From Hwanghaeella sp964350445 (GTDB lineage Bacteria > Pseudomonadota > Alphaproteobacteria > UBA8366 > Aestuariispiraceae): a DNA stretch of 64,000 nt. This document shows positions 39,101 to 47,347 of this stretch, piece by piece (position 1 is the stretch's first letter; each line of letters opens with the position of its first letter). The notes below the pieces were generated by a model, which saw only the letters and a program-made list of their open reading frames with translations, ran no database searches and was not told where the DNA came from. Made by a program: the position numbers and the translations under genes. The DNA lies in assembly GCA_964350445.1 (NCBI GenBank), contig CAYGKA010000002.1, forward strand, positions 62,001 to 126,000. Direction: 5' to 3'.

Positions 39101-39697
39101 GCGAACCGTTTCGCGGCGCGGATACAAAAGCTCCACGACGCCGAGAAGGCCCTGAACGGCGGAACCGACCTGACCGAAGCGGCGGCGCGGTCGCTGTTCA
39201 AGCTGATGGCCTATAAGGATGAATACGAGGTCGCGCGCCTGTTCACGGAAAGCGATTTCGAAGCCCAGGTCGCCAACCGGTTCGAGGGAGATTACAAAAT
39301 CGCCTATCACCTTGCCCCGCCCATCCTGGCGAAGCCGGGTACCGATGGTGAGCCCCGGAAACGCCGTTTCGGCCCCTGGCTGCGGCCCGTGATGAAGGGA
39401 TTGGCGCGGATGAAGGGATTGCGCGGGCGCTGGGCCGACCCGTTCGGCCATTCCGCGGAGCGCAAGACGGAGCGCGCCCTGATCCGCCGTTTCGAGGGTG
39501 TGATCGACGAAATCGCCGAAACGCTGACGGCGGAGAATCGGGAGGCCGCCCTGGCGCTGCTGGCCCTGCCGATGGAAATCCGCGGTTTCGGCCCCGTGAA
39601 GGAGCGCGCATTGAGCACAGTCATGCGGCAATGGGATGCGCTGGAAGAGGCTTATCGCAACCCGCCGGAGAGCGCCTTCCGCTTCGCCGCCGAATAG
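36152..39697 (+). CDS. indolepyruvate ferredoxin oxidoreductase, fused large form
   Basis: The protein of about 1181 residues is the fused bacterial indolepyruvate:ferredoxin oxidoreductase. An N-terminal pyrimidine-binding part (FISGYRGSPLGMYDQAL, INEDLAATAVLGSQQ) is followed by a TPP-binding part (YFCSGCPHNTSTKVP, IGCHFMANWMDRE, GGEGVNWIGLAPF). An iron-sulfur cysteine cluster lies near residues 653-700 (CEGCGDCGVKSNC, SSCNKDYSCQNGFCPSF). The gamma-type domain near 743 (ILVAGVGGTGVVTVGALI) and a helical tail complete it. It oxidises aryl or branched-chain 2-oxoacids from amino acid breakdown to acyl-CoA with ferredoxin. The GTG at 36152 is preferred because GGGAG precedes it at 7 bases. The divergently placed Lrp gene fits amino acid control. 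Confidence 0.92.
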   Translation: MPLPMSDLKDSIDTPEIDHAYSLDDRYARRSGRVFLTGTQALVRLPMIQAQADKANGLNTAGFISGYRGSPLGMYDQALWQAQEYLDPLNIRFQPAINEDLAATAVLGSQQVETEGSATVDGVFGLWYGKGPGVDRSGDALKHGNAFGSSPHGGVLVVCGDDHGVVSSSMPHQSDQALMAWSMPVLNPASIEEYLSFGLYGWALSRFSGAWVGFKAISETVESAASVALPDSFPAFVTPDDFTPPPGGLHYRNGDLPSLAIEERLRFKLDAVHAFVRANRAVFPIDRMIVDAPDATLGIVTAGKAHLDLMEALRLLGLDEKALRDAGIRVRKLGLTFPIEPVAMEAFCTGLSDLLVVEEKGPVVEGQIKDLFYNAPADRRPRLWGKTRPDGGAFLPGCGEMRPARLARQLAEYLDATAPVLQAGVRLVRAGLAPKGPEAASLAGISGAAKRMPYFCSGCPHNTSTKVPAGSKAFAGIGCHFMANWMDRETSGLTQMGGEGVNWIGLAPFTRTKHVFQNLGDGTYFHSGILAIRQAIAAKATITYKILYNDAVAMTGGQPVDGTLTVPQIIAQLRAEGVRRIELVTDDPSKYDSGMGVPVHDRAELDTVQRDLREVAGVSALVYDQTCATEKRRRRKKGDYPDPAKRVVINDLVCEGCGDCGVKSNCLSIAPLETEFGTKRAIDQSSCNKDYSCQNGFCPSFVTVEGGRLRRRTGADLSDAAFAARLAHLPQPDIKPSAKPAEILVAGVGGTGVVTVGALITMAAHLEGRPASVLDFMGFAQKGGAVLSHVRLGAPGVKLNQVRIEPEQADLLLACDLVVATSPDAIATLKPGHSRVIANSQMIHTAAFLKDPEAIQKPDMMLDILYHVLGESGVDSLNATQAALTLTGDSIGANILMLGFAWQKGEIPVSLDALTRAIALNGVAVAANKRVFAWGRLLAADPAAVRDLLADDGAPARFKPAETLDEIIRRRVDFLTGYQNAAYANRFAARIQKLHDAEKALNGGTDLTEAAARSLFKLMAYKDEYEVARLFTESDFEAQVANRFEGDYKIAYHLAPPILAKPGTDGEPRKRRFGPWLRPVMKGLARMKGLRGRWADPFGHSAERKTERALIRRFEGVIDEIAETLTAENREAALALLALPMEIRGFGPVKERALSTVMRQWDALEEAYRNPPESAFRFAAE

Positions 39698-39713
39698 CCG
39701 GACCGGCGGCTAT
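39694..39713. terminator. hairpin overlapping the two convergent stop codons
   Basis: An exact 7-bp stem, ATAGCCG/CGGCTAT, with a 6-base loop includes the stop of the oxidoreductase gene and the stop of the Lrp gene. It could end transcription from both sides, though no T-run is present. Confidence 0.4.
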
Positions 39714-40171
39714 ACCGGCAGAGCGGTCGCGTATTTCACCCGGCGCAAGGAGAAGCGCGAATTGACCGACGCGACCTGTTTCAGCTTCAGCAACCGGCCG
39801 GAGAGGAAGCGCTCGTAATCCTCCATATCCGCGGCGACGATACGCAGGTGATAGTCCCGGTCGCCGGACACCGCGTGGCATTCCAGGACTTCCGGCCAAA
39901 CTTCCACGGCCCGTTCGAAGGCGGCGACCGTCTCGTCGTGATGGTCGTTCAGGGAAACGGTGGCCAGCACCGTCAGACTGAGCCCCGCGCGTTTCGGGTC
40001 CACCAGGGCCACTTGCCCGATGATCACCCCCTCGTCCCGCAACTTCTTCACCCGCCGCCAGCACGGGCTTTGCGACATGCCGACCCGTTCCGCCAATTGG
40101 GCGATGGGGATATCCGCCTCCTTCTGCAGAATGGCGAGGATCTTCCGGTCCATGTCGTCGAGCGTGCTCAT
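39710..40171 (-). CDS. Lrp/AsnC family transcriptional regulator
   Basis: The 153-residue protein has the Lrp helix-turn-helix (LDDMDRKILAILQKEADIP, AQLAERVGMSQSPCWRRVKK, LRDEGVIIGQ) and the C-terminal RAM ligand domain (VLECHAVSGDRDYHLRIVAA). The ATG at 40171 gives the usual family length; an upstream extension is not conserved-looking. It converges on the indolepyruvate oxidoreductase gene, an amino acid catabolic enzyme. Regulation of that gene is a reasonable inference. Confidence 0.92.
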   Translation of the reverse strand: MSTLDDMDRKILAILQKEADIPIAQLAERVGMSQSPCWRRVKKLRDEGVIIGQVALVDPKRAGLSLTVLATVSLNDHHDETVAAFERAVEVWPEVLECHAVSGDRDYHLRIVAADMEDYERFLSGRLLKLKQVASVNSRFSLRRVKYATALPV

Positions 40172-40289
40172 GCGCCCGAGATTAAACGACGCCGCGGCCT
40201 TCGCCCAGCTTGCTTGCAGCGCCCCGCGCGCAATGTAACTTTTGCCGCAGAAAGAACGATCAAAAACACTTCGCGCAAGGAGACCGCCC

Positions 40290-40820
40290 ATGTCGAAACC
40301 CGTGATCATGCCGTTCAAGGGTATTTCCCCCACCATCGGCGCGGACGTCTTCATCGCGCCCACCGCGGCGATCATCGGCGACGTGCGCCTGGGCGATCGC
40401 AGCAGCGTCTGGTTTTCCTGCGTCCTGCGCGGCGACGATCATTATATCGAGGTCGGCGAGGATACGAACATCCAGGATGGCACCGTCGTCCATGTCTTTG
40501 AAGGCAAGTTCCCCACCCTCATCGGCAAGCACGTCACCGTCGGCCATGGCGTGATGCTGCATGGCTGCGTGCTGGAGGACGACTGCATGGTGGGGATCGG
40601 GGCCAAGGTGCTGGACGGCGCGCATGTGGAATCGGGCGCGGTCGTCGCCGCCGGGGCCGTCGTCTCACCGGGCAAGCGCGTCAAATCCGGTGAGCTTTGG
40701 GCCGGCGTCCCCGCCAAGCCGGTCCGCGAGGTCCGGGACGTGGAACGCGGTTTCATCAATGAGAATTGGCGGCACTACCACCAGAACCTGGCGACGGTTT
40801 ATCTGAACGAGGCGGAATGA
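40290..40820 (+). CDS. gamma carbonic anhydrase family protein
   Basis: The 176-residue protein is a left-handed beta-helix of hexapeptide repeats (FIAPTAAIIGDVRLGDRSSV, VVAAGAVVSPGKRV). The three zinc-type histidines are present: His68 (GTVVHV), His86 and His91 (VGHGVMLHGC). The start follows AAGGAG. Members are trimeric and include active carbonic anhydrases and inactive or acyl-carrier-related homologues. Activity cannot be judged from sequence alone. It diverges from the Lrp gene. Confidence 0.9.
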   Translation: MSKPVIMPFKGISPTIGADVFIAPTAAIIGDVRLGDRSSVWFSCVLRGDDHYIEVGEDTNIQDGTVVHVFEGKFPTLIGKHVTVGHGVMLHGCVLEDDCMVGIGAKVLDGAHVESGAVVAAGAVVSPGKRVKSGELWAGVPAKPVREVRDVERGFINENWRHYHQNLATVYLNEAE

Positions 40821-40892
40821 TATTTGGCGGAGGAATAGGCGAACCGCCCCACGGTGCTGGGCCGGGAAAAAATTTCGCCGCGCGCAACAGCG

Positions 40893-41696
40893 TCAGTTTC
40901 CGAACCGAAGCTCTCGCGTCGCCTTGTCTGTATTGACGTCCACGATTTTGCTGAAGGTTCCGTCTTCCCTGATCTCTTTCAAAGCCGCATTTATCGGCTC
41001 CAGCAAATAGGATTTTTCCATAACTTTCGGAATTCCCAGATAGTTGGGGTCGAGTTTCATAGGTGGTTCGACAACCAGGAAGTTGCTCCTGTCCTGTTCC
41101 AACTCCGTGTCTTCCCTGAAAAGAGGCTCCAAGGCGAATGCACCCGGACTTACCAGAACCCCATCCAGACGATCGCGCGCCAACATCTTAAGCTGTCCGA
41201 CGCGATCATGCGTTTGCACGACATTGAACAGGCCGGATTTGACGGCGCTGTCGAAGTCGTCACCATAGGAGGCACCGAGTTTTACCCCTATCGTCTTTCC
41301 CTGAAGGCTGGTCAGTCCGGAGTAAGCCAGTGGGCGATCTTTCCATGCCACGAGCACAAGCGGATCTTCATACATCACCGACGAGTAAAACCATGTCTTC
41401 TCACGCTCCGTCGTCTTGGAAAGGCCGATGATCGCACCCTCCCCGTTCCTGCTTTTCTCGAACGCCGTCTTCCACGGCACCATCGTATAGTCGAAGGAAA
41501 TGCCGGTTCTCTTGGTGACCTCTGCCAGAATGTCGATCATGATCCCGTGCGGTTTGCCGTCCAGCCCCCGCCAATTCTTGGGATAGGCCTTGTAGTCCGC
41601 CAGAACGTGGAGGGTCTCCGCCTCGGCCCGGCCTGTTGCGAGGAACAGCGCCAGTCCCGCCAGCATCACGAATGCAGATGCCCGGATTTTATTCAT
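40893..41696 (-). CDS. periplasmic solute-binding protein, family 3 type
   Basis: The 267-residue protein has a signal peptide (hydrophobic AFVMLAGLALFLATG, cut after AEA). The family 3 binding fold is seen in LHVLADYKAYPKNWRGLDGK, GIMIDILAEVTKRTG, VPWKTAFEKSRNGEGAIIGL and LQGKTIGVKLGASYGDDF. No permease or ATPase gene is adjacent, so it may serve a sensor or a transporter encoded elsewhere. Starting at ATG 41696 puts the signal peptide at the very N-terminus; an in-frame extension to 41735 would add residues before it. The ligand is unknown. Confidence 0.85.
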   Translation of the reverse strand: MNKIRASAFVMLAGLALFLATGRAEAETLHVLADYKAYPKNWRGLDGKPHGIMIDILAEVTKRTGISFDYTMVPWKTAFEKSRNGEGAIIGLSKTTEREKTWFYSSVMYEDPLVLVAWKDRPLAYSGLTSLQGKTIGVKLGASYGDDFDSAVKSGLFNVVQTHDRVGQLKMLARDRLDGVLVSPGAFALEPLFREDTELEQDRSNFLVVEPPMKLDPNYLGIPKVMEKSYLLEPINAALKEIREDGTFSKIVDVNTDKATRELRFGN

Positions 41697-41934
41697 CGTT
41701 CCATTCCCGATCTTCTCACGCCCAAGCCAAAACATACCGCAACATTAATATTAAAGCATATAAGCACCCGGCACCGACACTTTTCTTAGATTTTCGGGTC
41801 AAGCGAGCACCATTCAAGCATCCACCGCCGAAGTGGCGTTACACCGTATAATTACAGATCTGTGACATTTTCCTTCAAAATGCGCACGACGTGCGCTATC
41901 GTCTAAGCCGAGAGACGGAAACTGGAGGTATGTT

Positions 41935-42180
41935 ATGGAGCTTGCGCTTTTGGTGCTGCTGATCGATCCGACCCCGTCGGCCTCTTTCCAACCGATCAAC
42001 CAGGTCTTCCGCTATGTCCCTGTTTATGAATGCCGGGCGGCGGAAGAGATTTACAAAGCCTATCCCGACCGCATCGCGGTCTGCCTGGACGGGGTGGACG
42101 AGGAATTGTCGATCGACGAGATCGTCGCTCTGGCAAACGAGAACAGGGCGATCCCGCTGACGGGCAAAGTCGTGCGGTAG
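41935..42180 (+). CDS. small hypothetical protein, 81 aa
   Basis: An ATG with GGAGG eight bases upstream opens an 81-codon gene of normal codon use. The product starts with a hydrophobic LALLVLLIDPTPSASF. It continues with an acidic part (YPDRIAVCLDGVDEELSIDE, IVALANENRAIPL) and has two cysteines. I do not recognise it. It lies alone between a binding protein gene and the end of the glycan operon, on the opposite strand to both. Confidence 0.6.
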   Translation: MELALLVLLIDPTPSASFQPINQVFRYVPVYECRAAEEIYKAYPDRIAVCLDGVDEELSIDEIVALANENRAIPLTGKVVR

Positions 42181-42260
42181 GGCAACCGCCCCCGGCGACC
42201 CGCCAGAAGTGTCGGATACGGCGGCACTTGGCGATGCCTCGAAGCCGGGCGCGCCAAAAG

Positions 42261-42287
42261 AAAAGGCCGGTCGCGGGGACCGGCCTT
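42261..42287 (-). terminator. intrinsic terminator of the minus-strand glycan operon
   Basis: A perfect 10-bp stem, AAGGCCGGTC/GACCGGCCTT, closes a 5-base loop. On the minus strand the stem is followed by TTCTTTT, giving a classical rho-independent terminator 43 bases after the stop codon at 42330. On the plus strand it could also end the small gene at 41935-42180, but without a good T-run. Confidence 0.85.
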
Positions 42288-42329
42288 GGAACTCTTCTCT
42301 GATACGGCGGTATTCGAACCGCCGACCGG

Positions 42330-43592
42330 CTATGAAACCTTGTGGCGGAGGCGCCAGCCGTTCTCGCCCTTTTTCCACAAATGCGGCGAGCGGAAAGTAT
42401 CGGCGATTTCGAAGAACTCGTCCTTTTCCATATCCAGGTAATCCAGGAATTCCTGAAAATACTTGGTCGGAAATTCTTCGTCGTAACGGTGGACAAGGGC
42501 GACGGCCTCTTCCCGGTCGATATGCTGGTTGCGAATTTCCTGTGACGCATCATAGGTCGTGCGCCCGATACCGAACTTAATCAGCGTGGTCCAGTAGTGA
42601 TAGACGTCGGTCTTGTCGTCGATGCTGTTATATTTGGAATAGGTCCCTTCGGTCCGTTCCGTGTTCGCCTTGAAGCCGCAATGCTCGACCGAGTAGTAGT
42701 AGTTCTCCTGCGGCGTCCAGGGCAGGTAGTAGCCCAGGTACCGAACGTCCACCTGCGCTTCCTGCAACAGGGCGGCGGGCGCCGGCAGATAAGGGTCGAT
42801 CGCCCCCAGGCTGATGCCGTGATCAGGCAGTTCGTTGTAGGAGACGCCACCGAAATAGAGTGCGTCCTTGTCGATATCCTCGGACGCGAAATAGGTCGCC
42901 TTACGTTGGGCGCTGTCGTTCTCGTCGGTCGGGTTGCCGTATTCCGCTTCGTTCTCGCCATAGAAGACCAGGGGAACACCGAACTTGGCGGCCATGCGCG
43001 GGGCATAGTTCTTCTGTCCCAGAATGAAGGGCTGGAACGGATGCAGCAGGTTGCGGTAGGCAAGCTGCGTCAGCTTTCGATGGGTTTGGCCGTCGGGCGT
43101 GAACAGGTAGTTGTCGAACCCACCGATATGAAGCCAGTTCTGGAAATTGTGCCAGCCGGTATCGGTGTAGAGGTGCGGCGACCAGGTGACGGTCAGCGGA
43201 TGCATCCCGTATTTCACCTTCAGGACATGGCTGGCATAGACCGAGTCCTTGCCGCCCGACCCGGGCACGAGGCAGTCATAGGACCCGTTGCGTGAGCGGT
43301 ACTCGTCGCAGAGCGCGATCAGCTCCGCCTCGCGCTTTTCCCAATCGATCGTGGCACGCTTCTTTTCCGCAAAACGGCAAGCGTCGCAGATGCCTTCCGC
43401 GTCGAACCCGATGGTGGTCTTTTTCGAGTCCTTATTGTGTTTGAACTCGACCGCCGAAGACGGGCGCTGATTGGAAATGACGCAGGACTTGCAAAACTTC
43501 ACCTCCGCCGGAAGACCATATTTCACTTCCAACGATCCGTCTTCCGGGTCGGTGACGTATGTCTTGCCGTCAATCTCCTGCACTTCAGCCAT
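42330..43592 (-). CDS. N-acetyl sugar amidotransferase (WbpG/PseA type)
   Basis: The 420-residue protein is an ATP-pyrophosphatase-type sugar amidotransferase. Cysteine pairs CKSC and CDAC form a likely zinc site. The PP-loop is LVPGSGGKDSVYASHVLK. Conserved stretches HPLTVTWSPHLYTDTGWHN, NLLHPFQPFILGQKNYAP and YGENEAEYGNP follow. This family converts an acetamido group on an activated sugar to an acetamidino group, using ammonia from an associated HisH/HisF pair, as in WbpG of Pseudomonas O-antigen and PseA of Campylobacter flagellin glycans. hisH and hisF lie directly upstream, which supports that role. It is the last gene before the operon terminator. Confidence 0.9.
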   Translation of the reverse strand: MAEVQEIDGKTYVTDPEDGSLEVKYGLPAEVKFCKSCVISNQRPSSAVEFKHNKDSKKTTIGFDAEGICDACRFAEKKRATIDWEKREAELIALCDEYRSRNGSYDCLVPGSGGKDSVYASHVLKVKYGMHPLTVTWSPHLYTDTGWHNFQNWLHIGGFDNYLFTPDGQTHRKLTQLAYRNLLHPFQPFILGQKNYAPRMAAKFGVPLVFYGENEAEYGNPTDENDSAQRKATYFASEDIDKDALYFGGVSYNELPDHGISLGAIDPYLPAPAALLQEAQVDVRYLGYYLPWTPQENYYYSVEHCGFKANTERTEGTYSKYNSIDDKTDVYHYWTTLIKFGIGRTTYDASQEIRNQHIDREEAVALVHRYDEEFPTKYFQEFLDYLDMEKDEFFEIADTFRSPHLWKKGENGWRLRHKVS

Positions 43593-43614
43593 GCTTCTAC
43601 TCCAGAATTGAACT

Positions 43615-44235
43615 TTAAATGCTGTTCGTGAATTTCTTCAGGAACGCCAAACCGGTTTCGCCGCTTTTCTCAGGGTGGAACTGGACGCCGGAGACGGTCC
43701 CGCGCGACACCGCGATGGCGACATCCTTGCCGTTGAAACGTATAGATCCGGCAACGTCCTGCGGGTCATCGACGACCGGCGCGAAGGAATGAACGAAATA
43801 GAACTCATCCGCGCCCGGCTCGATCCCCAAGGCGGGCGCCGCCGGTCCCGGTTGGATTTTGCGCCAACCGACATTCGGGATGCGGTCTGCGTCCTTGGCC
43901 TCGATGTCCGGCAGGCGCCTCACAGTGCCGGGAATCAGGCCCAGCCCCTCGTGCTCGCCGAACTCCTCGCCCTTGGTGAACAGCAACTGCATCCCGACGC
44001 ATATGCCAAGCAGGGGGACGCCGCGGGCGACCGCGCCGTGGATGGCGTCGGCAAGGCCGCGTTCCCGCAAGCCCTGCATCGCATCTCCGAACGCGCCTAC
44101 GCCGGGCAGGATCAACCTTGTCGCCGCCACGACCCCGTCGCCGGTATGCACCCTTTCGGCCTCGACGCCGATTTTCTTCAGGGCCTGATCCAGACTGAAG
44201 AGATTGCCGCGCCCATAATCGATGACGGTAATCAT
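43615..44235 (-). CDS. hisH: HisH-type glutamine amidotransferase (second-copy type)
   Basis: The 206-residue class I glutaminase has the nucleophile motif GICVGMQLLF and the His-Glu pair in VQFHPEKSG. The N-terminal VIDYGRGNLFSLDQALKKIG is typical of HisH. It overlaps hisF by four bases (44232-44235). No other histidine genes are present, and a sugar amidotransferase follows, so its ammonia is probably directed to glycan amidination rather than imidazole glycerol phosphate synthesis. That is an inference from context and known WbpG/HisH2/HisF2 systems. Confidence 0.9.
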   Translation of the reverse strand: MITVIDYGRGNLFSLDQALKKIGVEAERVHTGDGVVAATRLILPGVGAFGDAMQGLRERGLADAIHGAVARGVPLLGICVGMQLLFTKGEEFGEHEGLGLIPGTVRRLPDIEAKDADRIPNVGWRKIQPGPAAPALGIEPGADEFYFVHSFAPVVDDPQDVAGSIRFNGKDVAIAVSRGTVSGVQFHPEKSGETGLAFLKKFTNSI

Positions 44236-44990
44236 AGGCGGACCTCGAACCCGGCATCGGCGATCGCGCGCTTCAGATCGGGAATGTCGAGTTTCTTATA
44301 GTGGAAGATCGCGGCGCAGCAGATCGCATCGCATCCGGTTTCCTTGATCATCTTGATGACGTGTTCCGCCTTGCCCGCGCCGCCCGCGGCAATGACCGGA
44401 ATGCGGACCGCGTCGCGCACCTGCCCGATCAGGTCGATGTCGAAACCGGTTTGCGTGCCTTCCTGGTCCACGGATGTCAGCAGAATTTCGCCGGCGCCGA
44501 GGCGCTCGCCCTCCTTCGCCCATTCAAGGACGTCGACGCCGGTCATCTCGCGCCCGTTATCGGTCAGGGCTTCCCATTTTCCGGGAGCCCGGTTTTTCGC
44601 CTCGATCGAAAGCGTGATGCATTGCGACCCCAAGGCATTGGCGCCGCGGGTCAGGAATGCCGGGTCCTTGATGGCGGCGGTATTGATGGCGACCTTGTCG
44701 GCGCCGCTGCGCAACGCCGCAACGATATCCTCTTCGGTGCGGATGCCGCCGCCGACGGTGAGGGGCACGAAAATATCCTCCGCGGCCTGTTGGACCACGG
44801 GCAGGATATTGGAGCGCCCATAGAGCGAGGCGACGGTGTCCATGTAGACAATCTCGTCCGCCCCGTCGGCATAGTATTTCGTCGCCAAATCGAAAGGCTT
44901 CCCGATGACGCGCAGGCCTTCGAGATGGATACCCTTGATGACGTTCTGGCTCTTAACGTCGAGCCGCGCCAGGATTCGGATTGGGGTCAT
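44232..44990 (-). CDS. hisF: HisF-type synthase subunit with Asp130 replaced by Glu
   Basis: The 252-residue beta/alpha barrel matches HisF from RLDVKSQNVIKGIHLEGLRV through LTVGGGIRTEEDI to LTSVDQEGTQTGFDIDLIG and VIAAGGAGKAEHVIKM. The catalytic Asp11 is kept. At position 130, where histidine-pathway HisF enzymes have their second catalytic Asp (IDAK), this protein has Glu (SIEAKN). This supports a glycan role in which it channels ammonia from HisH to the neighbouring amidotransferase. It lies between the capsule-type transferase gene and hisH. Confidence 0.9.
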   Translation of the reverse strand: MTPIRILARLDVKSQNVIKGIHLEGLRVIGKPFDLATKYYADGADEIVYMDTVASLYGRSNILPVVQQAAEDIFVPLTVGGGIRTEEDIVAALRSGADKVAINTAAIKDPAFLTRGANALGSQCITLSIEAKNRAPGKWEALTDNGREMTGVDVLEWAKEGERLGAGEILLTSVDQEGTQTGFDIDLIGQVRDAVRIPVIAAGGAGKAEHVIKMIKETGCDAICCAAIFHYKKLDIPDLKRAIADAGFEVRL

Positions 44991-45033
44991 GGTTCCGTCG
45001 TATCAGGGGTGAATGGCGGAGCGGGGAATACGC

Positions 45034-46515
45034 TCAGGCGCTCAGGTCCAATTCCTCATGCGCCGTAGCACTTTCGCCCAGGGCGTCGACGGCCAGTTCC
45101 ACATATTCCTGGGTGAAGTTTTCCAGGTCTATGTAATCGTATTCGCCAAGGTCGAATGAACAGTCCACAATCGCCGACAACAGGCGCGATGCCTCAGCCC
45201 GAATCTCGGACGCCGGCGTCTTTCCCGATAGCGCGTCGGCCAGATAGCCCTTGAGCTTGGATTCGTCGGATACGACGCGAACCGACGGCAGCGAGTTGTA
45301 CATGTTGTGATGACCGAATGAGATCACCGGCTTTCCGGCGGCGACGGCTTCCAGACCGGCCGTCCCGCAGATCGTCACGACGACATCGGCCGTTTGTGCG
45401 CATTTGATTCCGATTTCCCATGGGTCGAACATCACCACGTTTTTCAGATCCAGGATCTGCCGGTAGAAGTGATCCGGCCGGCGGCCGATCATGCCATAGG
45501 GTTCCTTCACCGCCAAAATGGTATCGGCCGGCAAGTCCCGGGACACGGCGGCGATCAGGCTATGCTGATAGAAATATTCCGGTGAGATGCCATGCAACGC
45601 CGTTTCCGGTTCGATATGCATCGGGAAATAGGCGAACTTCTTACCCTTCAGATCCTCAAGCTTCACCAGCGGCATGCGCATCAGGCGCGCGTATTCGCGC
45701 CACATGCGGTACAGCAGCTGCAGGCTTTGGGACAGGTAATAGCCGACCTTGCCTTTTTCATAGCCGCGGTATTTCCAATAGGCACGCTGCGCGATCAAAT
45801 AGACCGACCGCTGCACAAGGGTTCTGAACGTAAACTTGTTCTTGTAGGTCTTCCGCGCAGACAGATGGGAATGATACGGTTCCAGCAGTTGGAGGTCATC
45901 CGATCCGGACTTGCTCTCATAGGTCTTTGCGAAGAGCGGATTTTCGTACATTGGGTTCCATGCCCAATAGTGCAGGTTCTTGTACCGGCTGCCGGCCAGT
46001 GCCCGATAAGGAATGCCCATCGCCTTGCCGACGAAATAGGCGATCACCGGACAGTTCAGGGCAAGCGTTATGGACTTTTCCTTGAACTCCCGCTCCCAGA
46101 AGTCCAATTCCTTGCAATGCGCGTTGACGGCCTGAAGGTAGGTGGTCTCCTCCGACGTCACCGACCGCGGATGGTAGTAGCCGCCCAGTGAATATCCCCT
46201 GCCGAAATGCCGGTCGGGAACGATCAATCTGTTGATCGTTTCGCCGATGAATGATTCGTGCCGGCGCGCGCTTTCAAAAACCTTCTCTTCGTCCAGGTCC
46301 GTGTCGAACGCCCTGGCCTGGGCGGAGTCCACGATTACGATCGAGGCGAAAACGTCGCCGAACTTGGTCCGGTAATACTTCTCTTCCTCTATCGTCGAAC
46401 AATAGAGATGGATGGTGCTGCCGTGCTTTTCCTTCAAGGAACGCGCAACCGCCACCATCAGGAAAACCATCTGGGACCGAGCGCCCATGGCTATATTCTT
46501 CATGCGACTATTCAT
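45034..46515 (-). CDS. capsule-type glycosyltransferase (KpsC/KpsS-like)
   Basis: The 493-residue protein has no membrane span. Its C-terminal half resembles the capsule polysaccharide transferase family: KKFAYFPMHIEPETALHG, ILAVKEPYGMIGRRPDHFYR, VVVTICGTAGLEAVAAGKPV, ISFGHHNMY. The N-terminal half (KNIAMGARSQMVFLMVAVAR, SLKEKHGSTIHLYC) resembles a GT-B fold domain. Family members include Kdo transferases and other surface-polymer transferases; the donor sugar is unknown. The ATG at 46515 was kept, with a weak AAGA upstream. Its place in the operon suggests it adds a sugar of the same glycan. Confidence 0.75.
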   Translation of the reverse strand: MNSRMKNIAMGARSQMVFLMVAVARSLKEKHGSTIHLYCSTIEEEKYYRTKFGDVFASIVIVDSAQARAFDTDLDEEKVFESARRHESFIGETINRLIVPDRHFGRGYSLGGYYHPRSVTSEETTYLQAVNAHCKELDFWEREFKEKSITLALNCPVIAYFVGKAMGIPYRALAGSRYKNLHYWAWNPMYENPLFAKTYESKSGSDDLQLLEPYHSHLSARKTYKNKFTFRTLVQRSVYLIAQRAYWKYRGYEKGKVGYYLSQSLQLLYRMWREYARLMRMPLVKLEDLKGKKFAYFPMHIEPETALHGISPEYFYQHSLIAAVSRDLPADTILAVKEPYGMIGRRPDHFYRQILDLKNVVMFDPWEIGIKCAQTADVVVTICGTAGLEAVAAGKPVISFGHHNMYNSLPSVRVVSDESKLKGYLADALSGKTPASEIRAEASRLLSAIVDCSFDLGEYDYIDLENFTQEYVELAVDALGESATAHEELDLSA

Positions 46516-46525
46516 TTTCTTAAAT

Positions 46526-47299
46526 TCAATCCGTTAATGGCGGCGCGTGTTTGCTGCGCCTATGCCGCGCCAGCAGGTGGCTCGCTTCAGACAGGGTCGC
46601 GCCGATCCAGATGAGTTCCGGCAGGAACTGAACCAGGGCGAGCGCAATCAGATAGGGTTGGACACCGAAGAGCGGGGTCGCGATCAGAATGAGGGGGGCG
46701 AAGAACGTCCCGTTGACATAGGTTTCGCCTATGAAAGCCTGAACCTTGCGGGCCGTACGGACCCTCTCTTCCACCGCCGGGTCGATCGGCCCGGAAAGAG
46801 AAACCATCCATTCGCGCATGAAGCTGAGCCGAGCCCGCAGCATTTGGCTGGCCAAGGTCGTGACGGTGACCAACGCCCCCAACAAAAGATATTCTGCCGA
46901 GCCATCGTATTGCCATGCCCAGACACCGGCGGCCAACGGCGCGCCCTGGACGAAGATGAAATCCGCGATGCCGTCCATGAACTTGCCCCAGTAGGAGGCG
47001 TCGTTCTGCAGACGCGCGATATTCCCATCGACGCAATCCAGGATGAAACAGAAGTAGAAAACCATCGCGGCGCAGACCGGGCCCCACACGAAGCCGGGGA
47101 CCAGGAACAGGCCCAGCCCGCCAAAGGCGATCAGCGCCCGCAATATCGTAACCTGGTTTGCACTGAGACCCGCGGCGCAGAACGCCGGCGTCATCAAGTC
47201 CCCTAACGGGCGACCGAACCAGCGCACCGTGAAGTGTGCTGGAACATTGGCATTGATAGAGGCCTTGACCTCCGCCAACGTCACGCGCCTTCGGGTCAT
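46526..47299 (-). CDS. CDP-alcohol phosphotransferase family membrane protein
   Basis: The 257-residue integral membrane enzyme has the complete family signature at 88-113: DCVDGNIARLQNDASYWG followed by KFMDGIAD, supplying all the acidic metal ligands. Several hydrophobic helices surround it (ILRALIAFGGLGLFLVPGFV, VCAAMVFYFCFIL, YLLLGALVTVTTLASQML, PYLIALALVQFLPEL). Such enzymes move a phospho-group from a CDP-linked donor to an alcohol acceptor. Inside a polysaccharide operon that also makes a CDP-phosphoramidate, a phospholipid role is not the only option. The N-terminus (LGDLMTPAFCAAGLSANQVT) is typical of the family. Confidence 0.88.
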   Translation of the reverse strand: MTRRRVTLAEVKASINANVPAHFTVRWFGRPLGDLMTPAFCAAGLSANQVTILRALIAFGGLGLFLVPGFVWGPVCAAMVFYFCFILDCVDGNIARLQNDASYWGKFMDGIADFIFVQGAPLAAGVWAWQYDGSAEYLLLGALVTVTTLASQMLRARLSFMREWMVSLSGPIDPAVEERVRTARKVQAFIGETYVNGTFFAPLILIATPLFGVQPYLIALALVQFLPELIWIGATLSEASHLLARHRRSKHAPPLTD

Positions 47300-47347
47300 C
47301 AGAACAAACGATACAGTGTTTCGGACAAAGGGTCCGACGCCGGGCCG

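Noticed and set aside
42300..42325. Inverted repeat GGCGGTATTCGAACCGCC resembling a tRNA T-arm or attachment site
   Set aside because: The loop does not fit the T-loop rule (A where the stem-closing C is needed), and no acceptor or anticodon arms are present. No second copy or integrase is visible.
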